Source: Semisulcospira habei (lineage: Eukaryota > Mollusca > Gastropoda > Semisulcospiridae). From it: 64,000 nt of DNA. The notes under the pieces were generated by a model. That model searched no databases, was not told the origin of the DNA, and saw only the letters and a list, made by a program, of their open reading frames with translations. Below, piece by piece: positions 54,905 to 63,661 of this stretch. The DNA is taken from contig BTPG01000002.1 of assembly GCA_036245525.1 (NCBI GenBank), forward strand, positions 161,596,093 to 161,660,092. Reading direction: 5' to 3'. Each line of letters begins with the position of its first letter. The stretch's first letter is position 1. The position numbers and the translations under genes were made by a program.

Positions 54905-55200
54905 ACCTGAAGGCCGCATTTCCCAAATTTGGCATCACCTAACATCTATGTACCAGTTGCAGGAGATGGTTCGACCATGATAATTCAAGGTAGTGCCAGA
55001 TTAGCTTGGCGCCTTACGGCATCAAGCTAATCTGACACTAATCTTGAATTATTAATGTCAGTTCATCTCCTGCTGTAGTGCATCTGGCCGCATTTCCCAA
55101 ATTTGGGAGGTGTCACCTAACATCTATGTACCAGTTGCAGGAGATGGCTCGACCATGATAATTCAAGGGTAGTGTCAGATTAGCCTAGCGCCTTACAGCC
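54905..55200. repeat. Direct duplication with inverted interior
   Basis: ggccgcatttcccaaatttg through ccatgataattcaagg occurs at 54912 and again at 55088. Between them its hairpin half is inverted (ggcatcaagctaatctgaca, then cttgaattattaatg). It is related to the short hairpins near 53098, 57729 and 58320. Confidence 0.75.
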
Positions 55201-55695
55201 ATATTTTGACACAGATTGTTTCTCCTCAAATACTATTTTCAACTTCAAACCCAAACTTCTTACAGACATATTTGATGGTAAGACCATTCTATGTGTCATA
55301 ATTTGGATGACCCCTCAGAAAGTTCAAGGGTCACAAGAATTCAGCAAATGTGTGAAAAATGCCAGTTTTTTTAAAATAGAATTTTAGTTTTTATCAAAGA
55401 TTTCGCAAACTTTTTCATTAACTTTGGCATAAAGGTAGCTGATGATACGACCTTTCTATGCATGTTAATTTAGTCAAAAAAGGTCAAGGGTCATGGAGGG
55501 TTGACAAATGTGAGAAAAATGCATATATTTTGAGACAACTCGGATTTTGTTGGTACAAAAGGCAGCCCTTTAATTATGTTTAGACACTTGAACGCTTGCT
55601 CAATCAGTGAATTGTTGGAAAGTTCAAGGTCACAAAGGTCACTTATTATGTGGATTGGTCATACGTGAGACATAAGGGCTTTGCCTTTCTTGTCT
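55200..55695 (+). repeat. R1 repeat ending at exon J
   Basis: R1 body and 3' end. Its terminal ataagggctttgcctttctt forms the pyrimidine-rich tract of the exon J acceptor. Confidence 0.8.
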
Positions 55696-55702
55696 TTGAT
55701 AG

Positions 55703-55848
55703 GGCCCTGGTCGCTTTGAGGACGCAGTGGTGTGTTGTATCCGTGAAAACCCAGAACCTGTGGTGTTCAAGATCGCCTGTGATGGTTTCCGCCCAGAGTT
55801 GGAGCTGGACAAGAAACAGCTACACTTTGACAAGGTTCTGCTGCACAG
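55703..55848 (+). CDS. HYDIN: HYDIN exon J (last in window)
   Basis: Acceptor gtctttgatag ends at 55702 and donor gtcagg begins at 55849. Phase 0 at the start. It encodes GPGRFEDAVVCCIRENPEPV, then VFKIACDGFRPELELDKKQL and HFDKVLLH plus two bases. The 'ED.VVC.I.ENPEPV.F...C.G..P.LE.....HFD..LL.R' pattern closes one HYDIN ASH domain and begins the next. No following exon was found before 64000. Confidence 0.95.
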
Positions 55849-55894
55849 GTCAGGCAACCTCTAACCTCTCCCTCATTTTCATTGACACTTACTC

Positions 55895-56226
55895 AACCTC
55901 TGGTCAACTATGTCACCTCTCTATCACCTGTCTGTCATTATTACATACTCAGCATTATCAACTATATCACCTCTCCCTCATGTTCATTATTACATACTCA
56001 GCATTGGTCAACTGTGTCACCTCCCCCTCATTTTCATTGTCAACTATGCCATCTCTCTATCACCTCTTTGTCATTGTTACATACTCAGCATTGATCAACT
56101 GTATCACCTCTCCCTCATTTTCATTGTCACATACTCAGCATTGATCAACTGTGTCACCTCTCCCTCATTTTCAATGTCATACTCAACATTGATCAACTGT
56201 GTCACCTCTTCCTCATTTTCATTGTA
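55895..56226 (+). repeat. Minisatellite of about 50-bp units, interrupted by LINE-B copy 2
   Basis: Units of tcaactgtgtcacctctccc then tcattttcattgtcacatac and tcagcattga occur about seven times. It resumes at 63589-63657 after the nested insertions. Confidence 0.85.
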
Positions 56227-56909
56227 GCCACTGGTGCTTTGCCTGCGACGAGCCGTTTTCAGTGAAGCACTTCTTGACATCACGTGCTAACCTAATCGAT
56301 ATAAGGTGGAAACACTGTACAGCAGACTCTTTGAAGACTGTACACAAACCAAGAGGAATCACTCAGCGCCGGACAGACAAACAGTTAGATCCCCTGCCCC
56401 CGCCTATCAGGCACCCAATCGCCAGCCCACAGAGAAATACAATTCTGCCAGCGCTAGCCTCACCTATCTGGTTTGTGAGTATTTATAACTCGAGGCAAAT
56501 TTGTATCGCTATATCATTACATTGTTGCGTAATGTTCTGTGCATCTACTGTGGGAAATTAGGGTATTTACCTGACCACATATGGTAGTGCACCTTCGTGT
56601 TTGTGTATGTATGTTTCCCCTGCCTACTTCCTAAGTTCCGGAGAAAGACATGGGTTATATAAGAGACCTGATGCATCTTTTTGAAGATGCAGATGATCGT
56701 CTTATTCTATACCTGCATATTTCTCTGTGGGCTGGCGATTGGGTGCCTGATAGGCGGGGACAGGGGATCTAACTGTTTGTCTGTCCGGCGCTGAGTGATT
56801 CCTCTTGGTTTATGTACAGTTAGACTCTTTGAAGGTTTTGTTTTGGGACATTCACCCAGACAAAATCTTCAGCTTTCTAAAGGAAGCCAATTTGTTTTAC
56901 AAAATTTAA
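56227..56909 (+). pseudogene. LINE-B copy 2, ORF2 C-terminal fragment
   Basis: HWCFACDEPFSVKHFLTSRA, then NLIDIRWKHCTADSLK, breaks for a foldback insertion and continues DSLKVLFWDIHPDKIFSFLK with a stop near 56909. The 3' UTR continues to 57006, then again from 63456 to about 63588. The element is 5'-truncated and lies in a minisatellite. Confidence 0.85.
56340..56820. mobile_element. Foldback transposon (FB), copy 3
   Basis: Arms of about 105 bp (actgtacacaaaccaagagg and its inverted partner ending at about 56820) are flanked by agactctttgaag. Relative to the arms, the interior is inverted compared with copy 2. Confidence 0.85.
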
Positions 56910-57019
56910 GTCTCTCTAGTCTATATAAATCTGACTGTTCTTATGAACTTCAAAAGTCTGTAGACATGTACGATTGATCCGTGTGACTTTTTAGCTAAGA
57001 TTACTACCCAGCCAGCACA

Positions 57020-57400
57020 CCAATATAGGTCCAATATTGGCCCAATATTGGCTCAGATATTGGGCCGATATATGGGTGGCAATATTGGTCCAATATTGGA
57101 AGCGCAAAATGGCCCATTGTTGGCCCAATATCGGGTAAATGTTGGCTGCCAAGCTGGATCCATTGTTGGCCCAATATCGGGTGAATGTTGGCTACCAATA
57201 TAGTGCCAAGCTGGATCCATCCTAGAACCAGTATGGTGAATATTGGCTGCCAATATAGTGCCAAGCTGGATCCATCCTAGAACCAGTATGGTGAATATTG
57301 GCTGCCAATATAGTGCCAAGATGGATCCATCCTAGGGCCAGGATGGTGAATATTGGCTGCCAATATAGTGCCATGCTTAATCCATTCTGGTGCCAACATG
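57020..57400. repeat. Subterminal tandem repeats with caatattgg motifs
   Basis: Near the left end, ccaatattggcc motifs recur. Four units of about 60 bp then carry ggctgccaatatagtgccaa followed by ctggatccatcctaga. The repeated short palindrome ccaatattgg could serve as a transposase site. Confidence 0.8.
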
Positions 57401-57680
57401 TAGCAAATATTCTGCCAACCTTTTTCCAACATGAATAGTAGTGTCCCAGATTTGGATATTGGTAATTTAATCCAGCTTTTTTTCTGAGGAAAAAGACCAT
57501 CATGCAAACATATATTAATCTGATAGTTATCAAATCAAACGTTCATCAAAATATGTAACTCAAAACACAACTTAAAAAGAAAGACCTGAACTCAGATTCA
57601 CAGCACAAGTTTAATCTGATTTTCAGTTTTATGAAAAGAAAACACTAACTATACCGAAATGAAGGACAATGATTATCTCA

Positions 57681-57887
57681 TTTAACCCTTTCCATCCTGA
57701 TACATTACTGCCTGAAATAATTTGACCATGATAGCTCAAGAATAGTGCCAGAACAGCTTGGTGCACAGCTTTGTCACCACCCTTGAACTAAAATGGTTGA
57801 TCTATATATCCTTACCCATAACATACCTTTCACAGGGCAATCTGAAGTTAAAAAAAAAATCACCCTCAGGCAGGATTCAATGGATTA
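57681..57887. mobile_element. TTAA-type MITE
   Basis: TTAACCCTTTCCATCCTGA at the left and CAGGATTCAATGGATTAA at the right, with an internal hairpin (gtgccagaacagcttgg). Confidence 0.65.
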
Positions 57888-58276
57888 ATTACACACACAC
57901 ACACACACCCCCCCCCCCCCCTCACACAAAAAAGAAACCTGTCTGTAACAATACACAAAATGTAAAAAAAAAAAAAAAAAAAAAGCCCACAATTATTGAA
58001 TTAAGAAAACAATTGTTCTGATACATGACATACAAAAACCATCTCTGAATGTACATACACACAGATGTTCAGGTACTGGCAATAGGATCTGTAAACATAA
58101 CAGATTTTGTACACAGCACATTTTTTACCTGCTCCCATAAATAACTTTCATACAGATTAACAGAATATACTGACATAATTCGATTGGAGACTAAATTTCC
58201 TCCTAAACATACAGGATTTGGCACAAACAACATTGGTTATGAAAAGAAAGAAGAGAATCTCATATGAATTGTCTTT

Positions 58277-58478
58277 ATTAACCCTTTTCATCCTAATACA
58301 CACATGCTTGAAATTAATTTGACTATGATAATTCAAGGGTGGTGCCAGAATAGCATGGCACCTGAGACACCAAGCTATTCTGGCACCACCCATAAACTAA
58401 AATGGTTAATCTGTCGCAAAATTTGTAATGTAGCCTTCAAGCAAATCTGACAAAATCAGCCTCTGGATTGAATGGGTT
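58277..58478. mobile_element. TTAA-type MITE with internal hairpin
   Basis: TTAACCCTTTTCATCCT and GGATTGAATGGGTTAA ends. Inside, gggtggtgccagaatagc pairs with gctattctggcaccaccc exactly. Confidence 0.75.
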
Positions 58479-59133
58479 AAAAATAGTATCAAATAAAACC
58501 TTAAATGTAATGGGGAGGAGGGGGGGGGGGGGGAGTAAAAGTTCATGCATGCAGCCAGTTAGCATTTTAATAACTTGCAACTAAAAGCAGGTTTACTCTA
58601 CATTGCTTGAAAGCCCTAAACTAGCCAGTAGCTGCCATCACTTTTCAAACATAAACACTTCTGCAACAGATGGTTACAAAACATGTATGTCTTATTAAAA
58701 TGTTATGTGCAACAACAAAAAAACATGAGGCAAGCTTAAGTGATCAGGCAAACTATACTTGTAAAAATAAACAATATGTTTACAAGCATCTTGGCCCGAC
58801 TGACTTAACAGTGTAGCAAACTGAATATTTGAATCAGAATGAAACTTAATATTGCAATCAAAATTAGTTTAATTTTCTTCTGTCATGGACAGTTTAGTTG
58901 AGATTAATGTCCAATGTTTGAAGTTGATGTTGCTTTGACCGGAAAAAAAGTTAATTAAAAATTCTAAGATGGTAGACAGAAATGACAGATCTATACCATA
59001 TATAACCATTACACAACATATATTTTATAACGTTTCATAACAAAAGAAATTGTAGTTTTAACAAAATCACAAAACATGCACTACATTCTAGTTTCTACTT
59101 AATATGATAAATCTGATGACAACAGGTATGATT

Positions 59134-59760
59134 AACCCTTTGGCTGTCTGTATTGCACTATAAGTCGCAATGATTCCTGCAGGAATCATCACAATGTCAG
59201 GCAGTACTGATAGCCAGAGGGTTAAGCAGCTTGCAAAGAAACTAAAATAAAACTATACTAATCACTGTCAGTCTGTGTCCTGCAGGAATCATCACAATGC
59301 CAGGCAGTACTGATAGCCAGAGGGTTTAGCAGCTTGCAGAGAAACTAAAACTATACTAATGCTCAGTCTGTGTCCTGCAGGAATCATCACAATGTCAGGC
59401 AGTACTGATAGCCAGAGGGTTTAGCAGCTTGCACTTGCAGAGAAACTAAAACTATACTAATCACTGTCAGTCTGTGTCCTGCAGGAATCATCACAATGCC
59501 AGGCAGTACTGATAGCCAGAGGGTTTAGCAGCTTGCAGAGAAACTAAAACTATACTAATGCTCAGTCTGTGTCCTGCAGGAATCATCACAATGTCAGGCA
59601 GTACTGATAGCCAGAGGGTTTAGCAGCTTGCACTTGCAGAGAAACTAAAACTATACTAATCACTGTCAGTCTGTGTCCTGCAGGAATCATCACAATGTCA
59701 GGCAGTACTGATAGCCAGAGGGTTTAGCAACTTGCAGAGAAACTAAAACTATATACTAAT
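59134..59760. repeat. Tandem array of about 100-bp units in an alternating 95/104-bp pattern
   Basis: aggaatcatcacaatg recurs at 59181, 59284, 59379, 59483, 59578 and 59682 (spacings 103, 95, 104, 95, 104), so dimers of 199 bp are repeated. The first unit is a MITE with TTAA and CCCTTTGGCTGTC/GATAGCCAGAGGG ends. Its centre is the perfect palindrome TGATTCCTGCAGGAATCA. The array meets the end of the minus-strand gene. Confidence 0.85.
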
Positions 59761-59893
59761 TCACTGTCAGTCTGTGTGTACTCGCTTTGCCGCCTCCCAC
59801 CTCTGCTTATTCCCATCGCGATCAATTGATCCAGTAACTGAGTTAAAACGTGGCCTATGTCTGTTGCACTACCATGGCACCTTCTCACACCAT
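59724..59893 (-). CDS. Unknown minus-strand gene, exon 4 (apparent last coding exon)
   Basis: Acceptor cattttattttcag ends at 59894. The first two bases complete the codon left by exon 3. It encodes GVRRCHGSATDIGHVLTQLL, then DQLIAMGISRGGRRQSEYTQ and TDSELVYSFSFSASC before TAA. The last 15 or so residues come from the sequence amplified in the neighbouring tandem array, so the natural C-terminus may differ or a donor may lie earlier. No family is recognised. A minus-strand AATAAA near 58264-58269 could serve as a poly(A) signal. Confidence 0.6.
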
Positions 59894-59939
59894 CTGAAAA
59901 TAAAATGCATGTCTGATTACTGAATCCTGTAGAGTTGAC

Positions 59940-60125
59940 TTTAAGAGAGGTCACTGAAATTGGTGTTTATACTGTGGAAAGTACCCTTGGGCCAAGTCTG
60001 AACATTTACAGAAGACTGTGGCTTGCTTAGTCTCAGAGAAATACCAATTGATGCATGTTTCATGACGGGCAATGGCTAAAACTAAAAACCATCTGACAGA
60101 TGACCCAAAACAAAGACTCACTTCG
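59940..60125 (-). repeat. R1 5' portion in antisense to HYDIN, sense to the small gene
   Basis: On the minus strand this reads gtgagtctttgttttgggtc, then ctgagactaagcaagccaca and cttggcccaagggtac, the R1 5' part. It is the only minus-strand R1 copy seen and lies in the intron between exons 3 and 4 of the minus-strand gene. Confidence 0.8.
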
Positions 60126-60299
60126 GCCAGTTTTGCAATATCCATGCAGTCACTTGAATGGTTTGATCCCATTTTGGACTTCAGTTTTCTTTTAAGTCTT
60201 TTAAGTCCCTTCTATTTATAGAAAGGAGGTTTTAGGAAAGGTCGCAGTGGGGCGAATTTAATAGCATGTCCATGTCAAGGCAAGCAGGCTAAACCTCTA

Positions 60300-60740
60300 A
60301 TTGAAGCAACAAGATAAAAATTACGTCATGTCTAGTTACACTAACTTCGCTGCTGAACGTACATTTGGCGTGAAGCGCCGTATGTGCGAATGTATGCGTG
60401 CATATGTATGTAAACAAGAGTTCTTATCTTTGATATTTCTGTACACACAAGCTTGAATTTAAAACTTGGTCTTGGTGAAATACTTTCTTAAGTGGGTGGC
60501 GGCTAAGACAACCTCCGAGCATATTGTAATGAATGACACATTGAAGACATAAACAACCGTTTATAGGAAGTCGGTTGACCCAGATTAGAGACCGTAATTT
60601 TTGTCATAATTACTTGAACCTATAGCTAGTTTGGAGAAAGACATTGGATAAGTTCGTTAGCCAGCTTTTCATCCTTTCAACTTCAACTTCTTTAGTAAAA
60701 ATTAATTCTTTTCAGAAAGGCATTAAAACACTACAAAAAA
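60300..60740 (-). repeat. R3 fragment, inverted
   Basis: The reverse complement matches the right part of R3 (aagttgaa..., caatgtctttctccaaact, attacggtctctaatctggg, gtgacgtaa). It lies in the same intron. Confidence 0.65.
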
Positions 60741-61326
60741 ATTTACTTCTAGAGAAAGTCAGACCGGCGGTGACGTAAAAGAGGCAACTCCGTCACTACG
60801 GAGATACTGACCTAATACTCTAAATATAATAATAATTAAATTTATAAAGTGCTAACTCCCTGCAGTGCAGGCTCCAACATCTGAATGAGCTCTAAAATAT
60901 GACGGCATTCTCTCTTGCACGAGTGGCCCTCTCTCTCACACAAACATGCGCGCATCTCCAGGAGGAATAGATCCTCATGCGCACTCCAGGCGCCTCTTGG
61001 AGATGTTTGGAGCGCGCGTGCATGCACGCACACACACATCGACGCGCTTTAAGAAGAGGATGCAGGTGACCAGTGTACTTAGTATATCATGTAGTTAGGT
61101 AAAGTCAACCTGCTTTCACACAAATTATAGCAAGACTGAAATTGTACTATGGAGTTCTAGTTTTGACACAATTTTCTCAAGCCTATGAAGTGAAACTCAT
61201 ATCATGTAAAACTAAATGAATACGTAAAAACTAAAACTTGCGTCATGACAAATGATGTTTGACAAATCAATCACCTCGGCTGTTTGGCCCAGCGCTAGAA
61301 GTGGCCACTTAGTTTGTTCCAGGCGC

Positions 61327-61599
61327 AGTACAGCAGGGAAAATGACTACATTTTGTTTTTCATGAATTTCTTATGTACCGTTCAAGTGTGTGATGCAAAG
61401 CTTTGTTTGTTTAAAAGCGGACATTCTGCCCAACACACTGACACCAAACACACTATAGTTGTGACAAACCAGTAGCCAGCAGGATAAGGTGGAAATAAAG
61501 AGAAAAAACCAGATCTCACAAAGTTTTGCATCACACACTAGAACGGTAAATAAGAAAGTCATGAAAACAAAAGGTAGTCATTTTTCCTGCTGTACTGCG
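61327..61599. repeat. Inverted repeat with arms of about 75 bp
   Basis: cagtacagcagggaaaatga at 61327 is matched by tcatttttcctgctgtactg near 61595, and cttatgtaccgttcaagtgt and gatgcaaagctttg also have inverted partners. Loop about 110 bp. Confidence 0.82.
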
Positions 61600-61649
61600 C
61601 CTTGCAGGAAGCCCGCTCATCAGCTAGCCTGACAGCTGAGAGACTCGCT

Positions 61650-62080
61650 GCCTCAGTGTGCGAGCACGACTTGTGACCCAGTTTCTCGGCTCGCCTGGAA
61701 CAAACTAAGTGGCCAAACTGAAACAGCCGCGTGGCATGTATGTCTTGACATACGCGTCACGCGGCTGTTTCAGTTTGGCCACTTAGTTTGTTCCAGGCCA
61801 GCCGAGAAACTGGGTCACAAGTCATGGTTGGTTGGTTAGTTCGGGTTTAACGTCCACAGCACCGAGGTGATCATGGACGGCCCTGACGGGCGGGTTATGG
61901 GGGACAGGGAAATCTATTGCCTATGGAGTACGACCTGAACACTGATCAACTCAGGCGCACTCCAACTGTGCCACTTTGATTTACCAGGACCTTTCAACGG
62001 ACATGCTATTGAACAAATCCGTTTTTTCCCCTGGATTGTGAGTCCAGCTACCGGGGCCAAGTCATGCTCGCGCACTGAGG
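61650..62080. repeat. Long foldback hairpin, one arm interrupted by a SINE
   Basis: gcctcagtgtgcgagca, gacttgtgacccagtttctc, caaactaagtggccaaactg and aaacagccgcgtg are mirrored by their complements after a short loop at about 61734-61754. The right arm is split at 61826 by a SINE-like insertion and resumes at tgctcgcgcactgaggc. Confidence 0.88.
61827..62057 (-). mobile_element. SINE-like element with LINE-B-like tail
   Basis: It is flanked by caagtcatg (61818-61826 and 62058-62066). On the minus strand it starts ggccccggtagctggactca, which has a tRNA-like look, and ends gacgttaaacccgaactaac, close to LINE-B's tail (ttaaacccaaataactaact). Confidence 0.72.
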
Positions 62081-62270
62081 CATTATACTATAGAACTCAC
62101 TGACGCATTGGCAGATCTGTGAGACTTTTTCAATAGATAATTCAACATCAGAATCAGATCAAAGACAAAAGCGAGGACAGCACTCATATAGAAGGGACTT
62201 TGTGGGTTATGTGTTATCCCATCTTGTTTTAATAATAAAACAGAGCATTAATTACTTAATTATAATTTAC

Positions 62271-62443
62271 CAATGATTGCGTTGTGCAAGTTACACAGTC
62301 TGCTGAAGGCTTCTTTCCCCTTTTTCCAGTGAGGATGTACAATATCCAGACACTGACTTGTCCTCATCAAAAAGGGCATTGTCCTCCGTACACAATCTTT
62401 AAAGTTTAAAGTCCAAGCCTCCAACATGGGATAAGTACAGAAT
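62271..62443 (-). CDS. Unknown minus-strand gene, exon 3
   Basis: Acceptor gtgtgtttgcag precedes 62443 and donor gtaaat starts at 62270. One base completes the Arg codon from the microexon. It encodes FCTYPMLEAWTLNFKDCVRR, then TMPFLMRTSQCLDIVHPHWK and KGKEAFSRLCNLHNAII, ending one base into an Asp codon. This is the most protein-like part: amphipathic, with three Cys and an HPHW motif. I do not recognise the family. Confidence 0.72.
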
Positions 62444-62521
62444 CTGCAAACACACACAGAAAAAAAATAAAACGGTTTTTACAAATAAAATTTGTCCAAA
62501 AGAATCACAATCAAAATTTAC

Positions 62522-62538
62522 CTTTCTCTGTAGTTTTC
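62522..62538 (-). CDS. Unknown minus-strand gene, exon 2: 17-nt microexon
   Basis: GAAAACTACAGAGAAAG is flanked by a pyrimidine-rich acceptor (ctttctgctctatgcag) and donor gtaaat. It encodes ENYRE plus two bases of an Arg codon. Without it, exon 1 (phase 0) would enter exon 3 in a frame that hits TAA after 14 codons; with it, the frame is exactly open. Confidence 0.68.
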
Positions 62539-62702
62539 CTGCATAGAGCAGAAAGCATAAAACGAAACACAAAACTGCATGTAAATTATAATAAAATATT
62601 AGTTTTTAAACCTCCAGCTACATAACTAAATTCATCAACCCAAGCAGCACACCACAAAACAAGAAAATGCAAACAATATTCAGATTTCAAATGTATAATT
62701 AC

Positions 62703-62816
62703 CATGTTGTTCCTGGTCGCCGCACGTTGTCTAGGACTGTGTTGAGGTTCTCCAGTTCTGCACGATCTTGTAGTGGGAATTCCTGATTTTTCTCCTCTTC
62801 GACCGGTACGACTCAT
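62703..62816 (-). CDS. Unknown minus-strand gene, exon 1
   Basis: It starts at ATG 62816 and ends at donor ATG|gtaatt. It encodes MSRTGRRGEKSGIPTTRSCR then TGEPQHSPRQRAATRNNM, a basic, Ser/Pro-rich, disordered N-terminus. The four exons sum to 474 nt, 157 residues plus stop. The upstream 400 bp is CpG-rich, which suits a promoter. Another exon further upstream cannot be excluded. Confidence 0.68.
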
Positions 62817-63229
62817 CTTTAAAATCCATATTTTCTCAAGGAGAAGTTTAAAATCGTACTATACACGTACGTATACCTTAATCAGCAAGTGCACGTGGCG
62901 TCAGCGAAAGAAATATAGAAGAAAGAAAGCTGGAACTTGGTCTGGCAATGGAATTTGTAGCCTTGATTTGCAGTCAAATTTGGCGGAAATAATCGCAGCA
63001 GGTGCTATACCGGCATGCAATGCAGTGTCTGACAAAACATAGAATGTGGCGAATAAATGTTATATAAAAAAAATTATTTAAACAAAAAAAAAAGTCACGG
63101 CGTGCCCAAACTATGGTAAAAGATTGCCGTTGTATATTTATTTTCAAGATAAATGTCGGCTAGATTTAAAATTTCATCTGTCAATGTTGCGAATTGGGCC
63201 AGACTGGCTCGCCTATCGTGTGCCAACAT

Positions 63230-63370
63230 TTGCAGTCGAAGCAGTGCGCGGGCGCGGTACAGCCTCCGGCGGCTCGCGTGATTGTTCCAGCTTGGCACCA
63301 AGATTGATTATACCGGCGCGCGCGCGGGCTCACGCGATACCGGCGCGCGTGTTGGTTTCAGCATGGCGCT
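63230..63370 (-). promoter_or_regulatory. CpG-rich segment upstream of the minus-strand gene
   Basis: gcgcgggcgcggtacagcct and ccggcgcgcgcgcgggctca show dense CpG in an otherwise AT-rich region. It lies 400-550 bp upstream of the gene's ATG and inside the right end of the 6.4-kb insertion. Promoter role is inference. Confidence 0.4.
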
Positions 63371-63455
63371 AAGCTCTCGCATACTGGCCCAATATATCGG
63401 CCATTATCCAGCAATGGACCAATATTTGCCCAAGATACTGTACGTGCTGGGTAGT

Positions 63456-63588
63456 CTTTTAAACTGTATTTACATCATGTTTTAAGACCTTTCTCTTAAT
63501 CTGGCTGACCAGACTTTTACCCTTCCTGCCGTAATATGGCTTTAGTCGTCTCCTTGGTGTTAAACCCCAATAACTAACTAACTAACTA
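63456..63588 (+). mobile_element. LINE-B copy 2, end of 3' UTR
   Basis: tttacatcatgttttaagac, then ctggctgaccagacttttac and taactaactaactaactc match LINE-B copy 1 at 34316-34427. The minisatellite then resumes. Confidence 0.88.
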
Positions 63589-63661
63589 ACTCATTTTCAT
63601 TGTCACATACTCAGCATTGATCAACTGTGTCACCTTTCCCTCATTTTCATTGTCATATACA

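Larger units (their letters stand above)
57007..63455. mobile_element. 6.4-kb TIR-bounded insertion in the LINE-B 3' UTR, carrying a spliced gene
   Basis: The left end acTACCCAGCcagcacaccaa and right end cgtGCTGGGTAgt are inverted. Both are followed inward by 'ggtccaatattggccca'-type sequence. On either side lies LINE-B 3' UTR (...gactttttagc to 57003, then tttacatcatgttttaagac from 63469). The interior holds MITEs, R3 and R1 pieces, foldbacks and the minus-strand gene. No transposase was recognised and a target duplication is not clear. Confidence 0.6.

Noticed and set aside
56227..56340. A further HYDIN exon beginning at gtag|CCACTGG
   Set aside because: The translation (HWCFACDEPFSVKHFL) matches the LINE-B C-terminus at 34026-34080, not HYDIN, and the 3' side is the LINE.
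60122..60211. Possible 90-nt exon on the minus strand (KGLKRLKRKLKSKMGSNHSS and onward) with a gtgagt donor
   Set aside because: The gtgagt is the R1 5' start, and the phase does not fit between exons 3 and 4 of the minus-strand gene without hitting a stop.
63095..63301. Minus-strand frame reading RRLYRARALLRLQMLAHDRR and onward, upstream of the small gene
   Set aside because: Mildly protein-like, but no donor or phase link to exon 1 could be found. It lies in the CpG-rich end of the insertion, so it is left uncalled.
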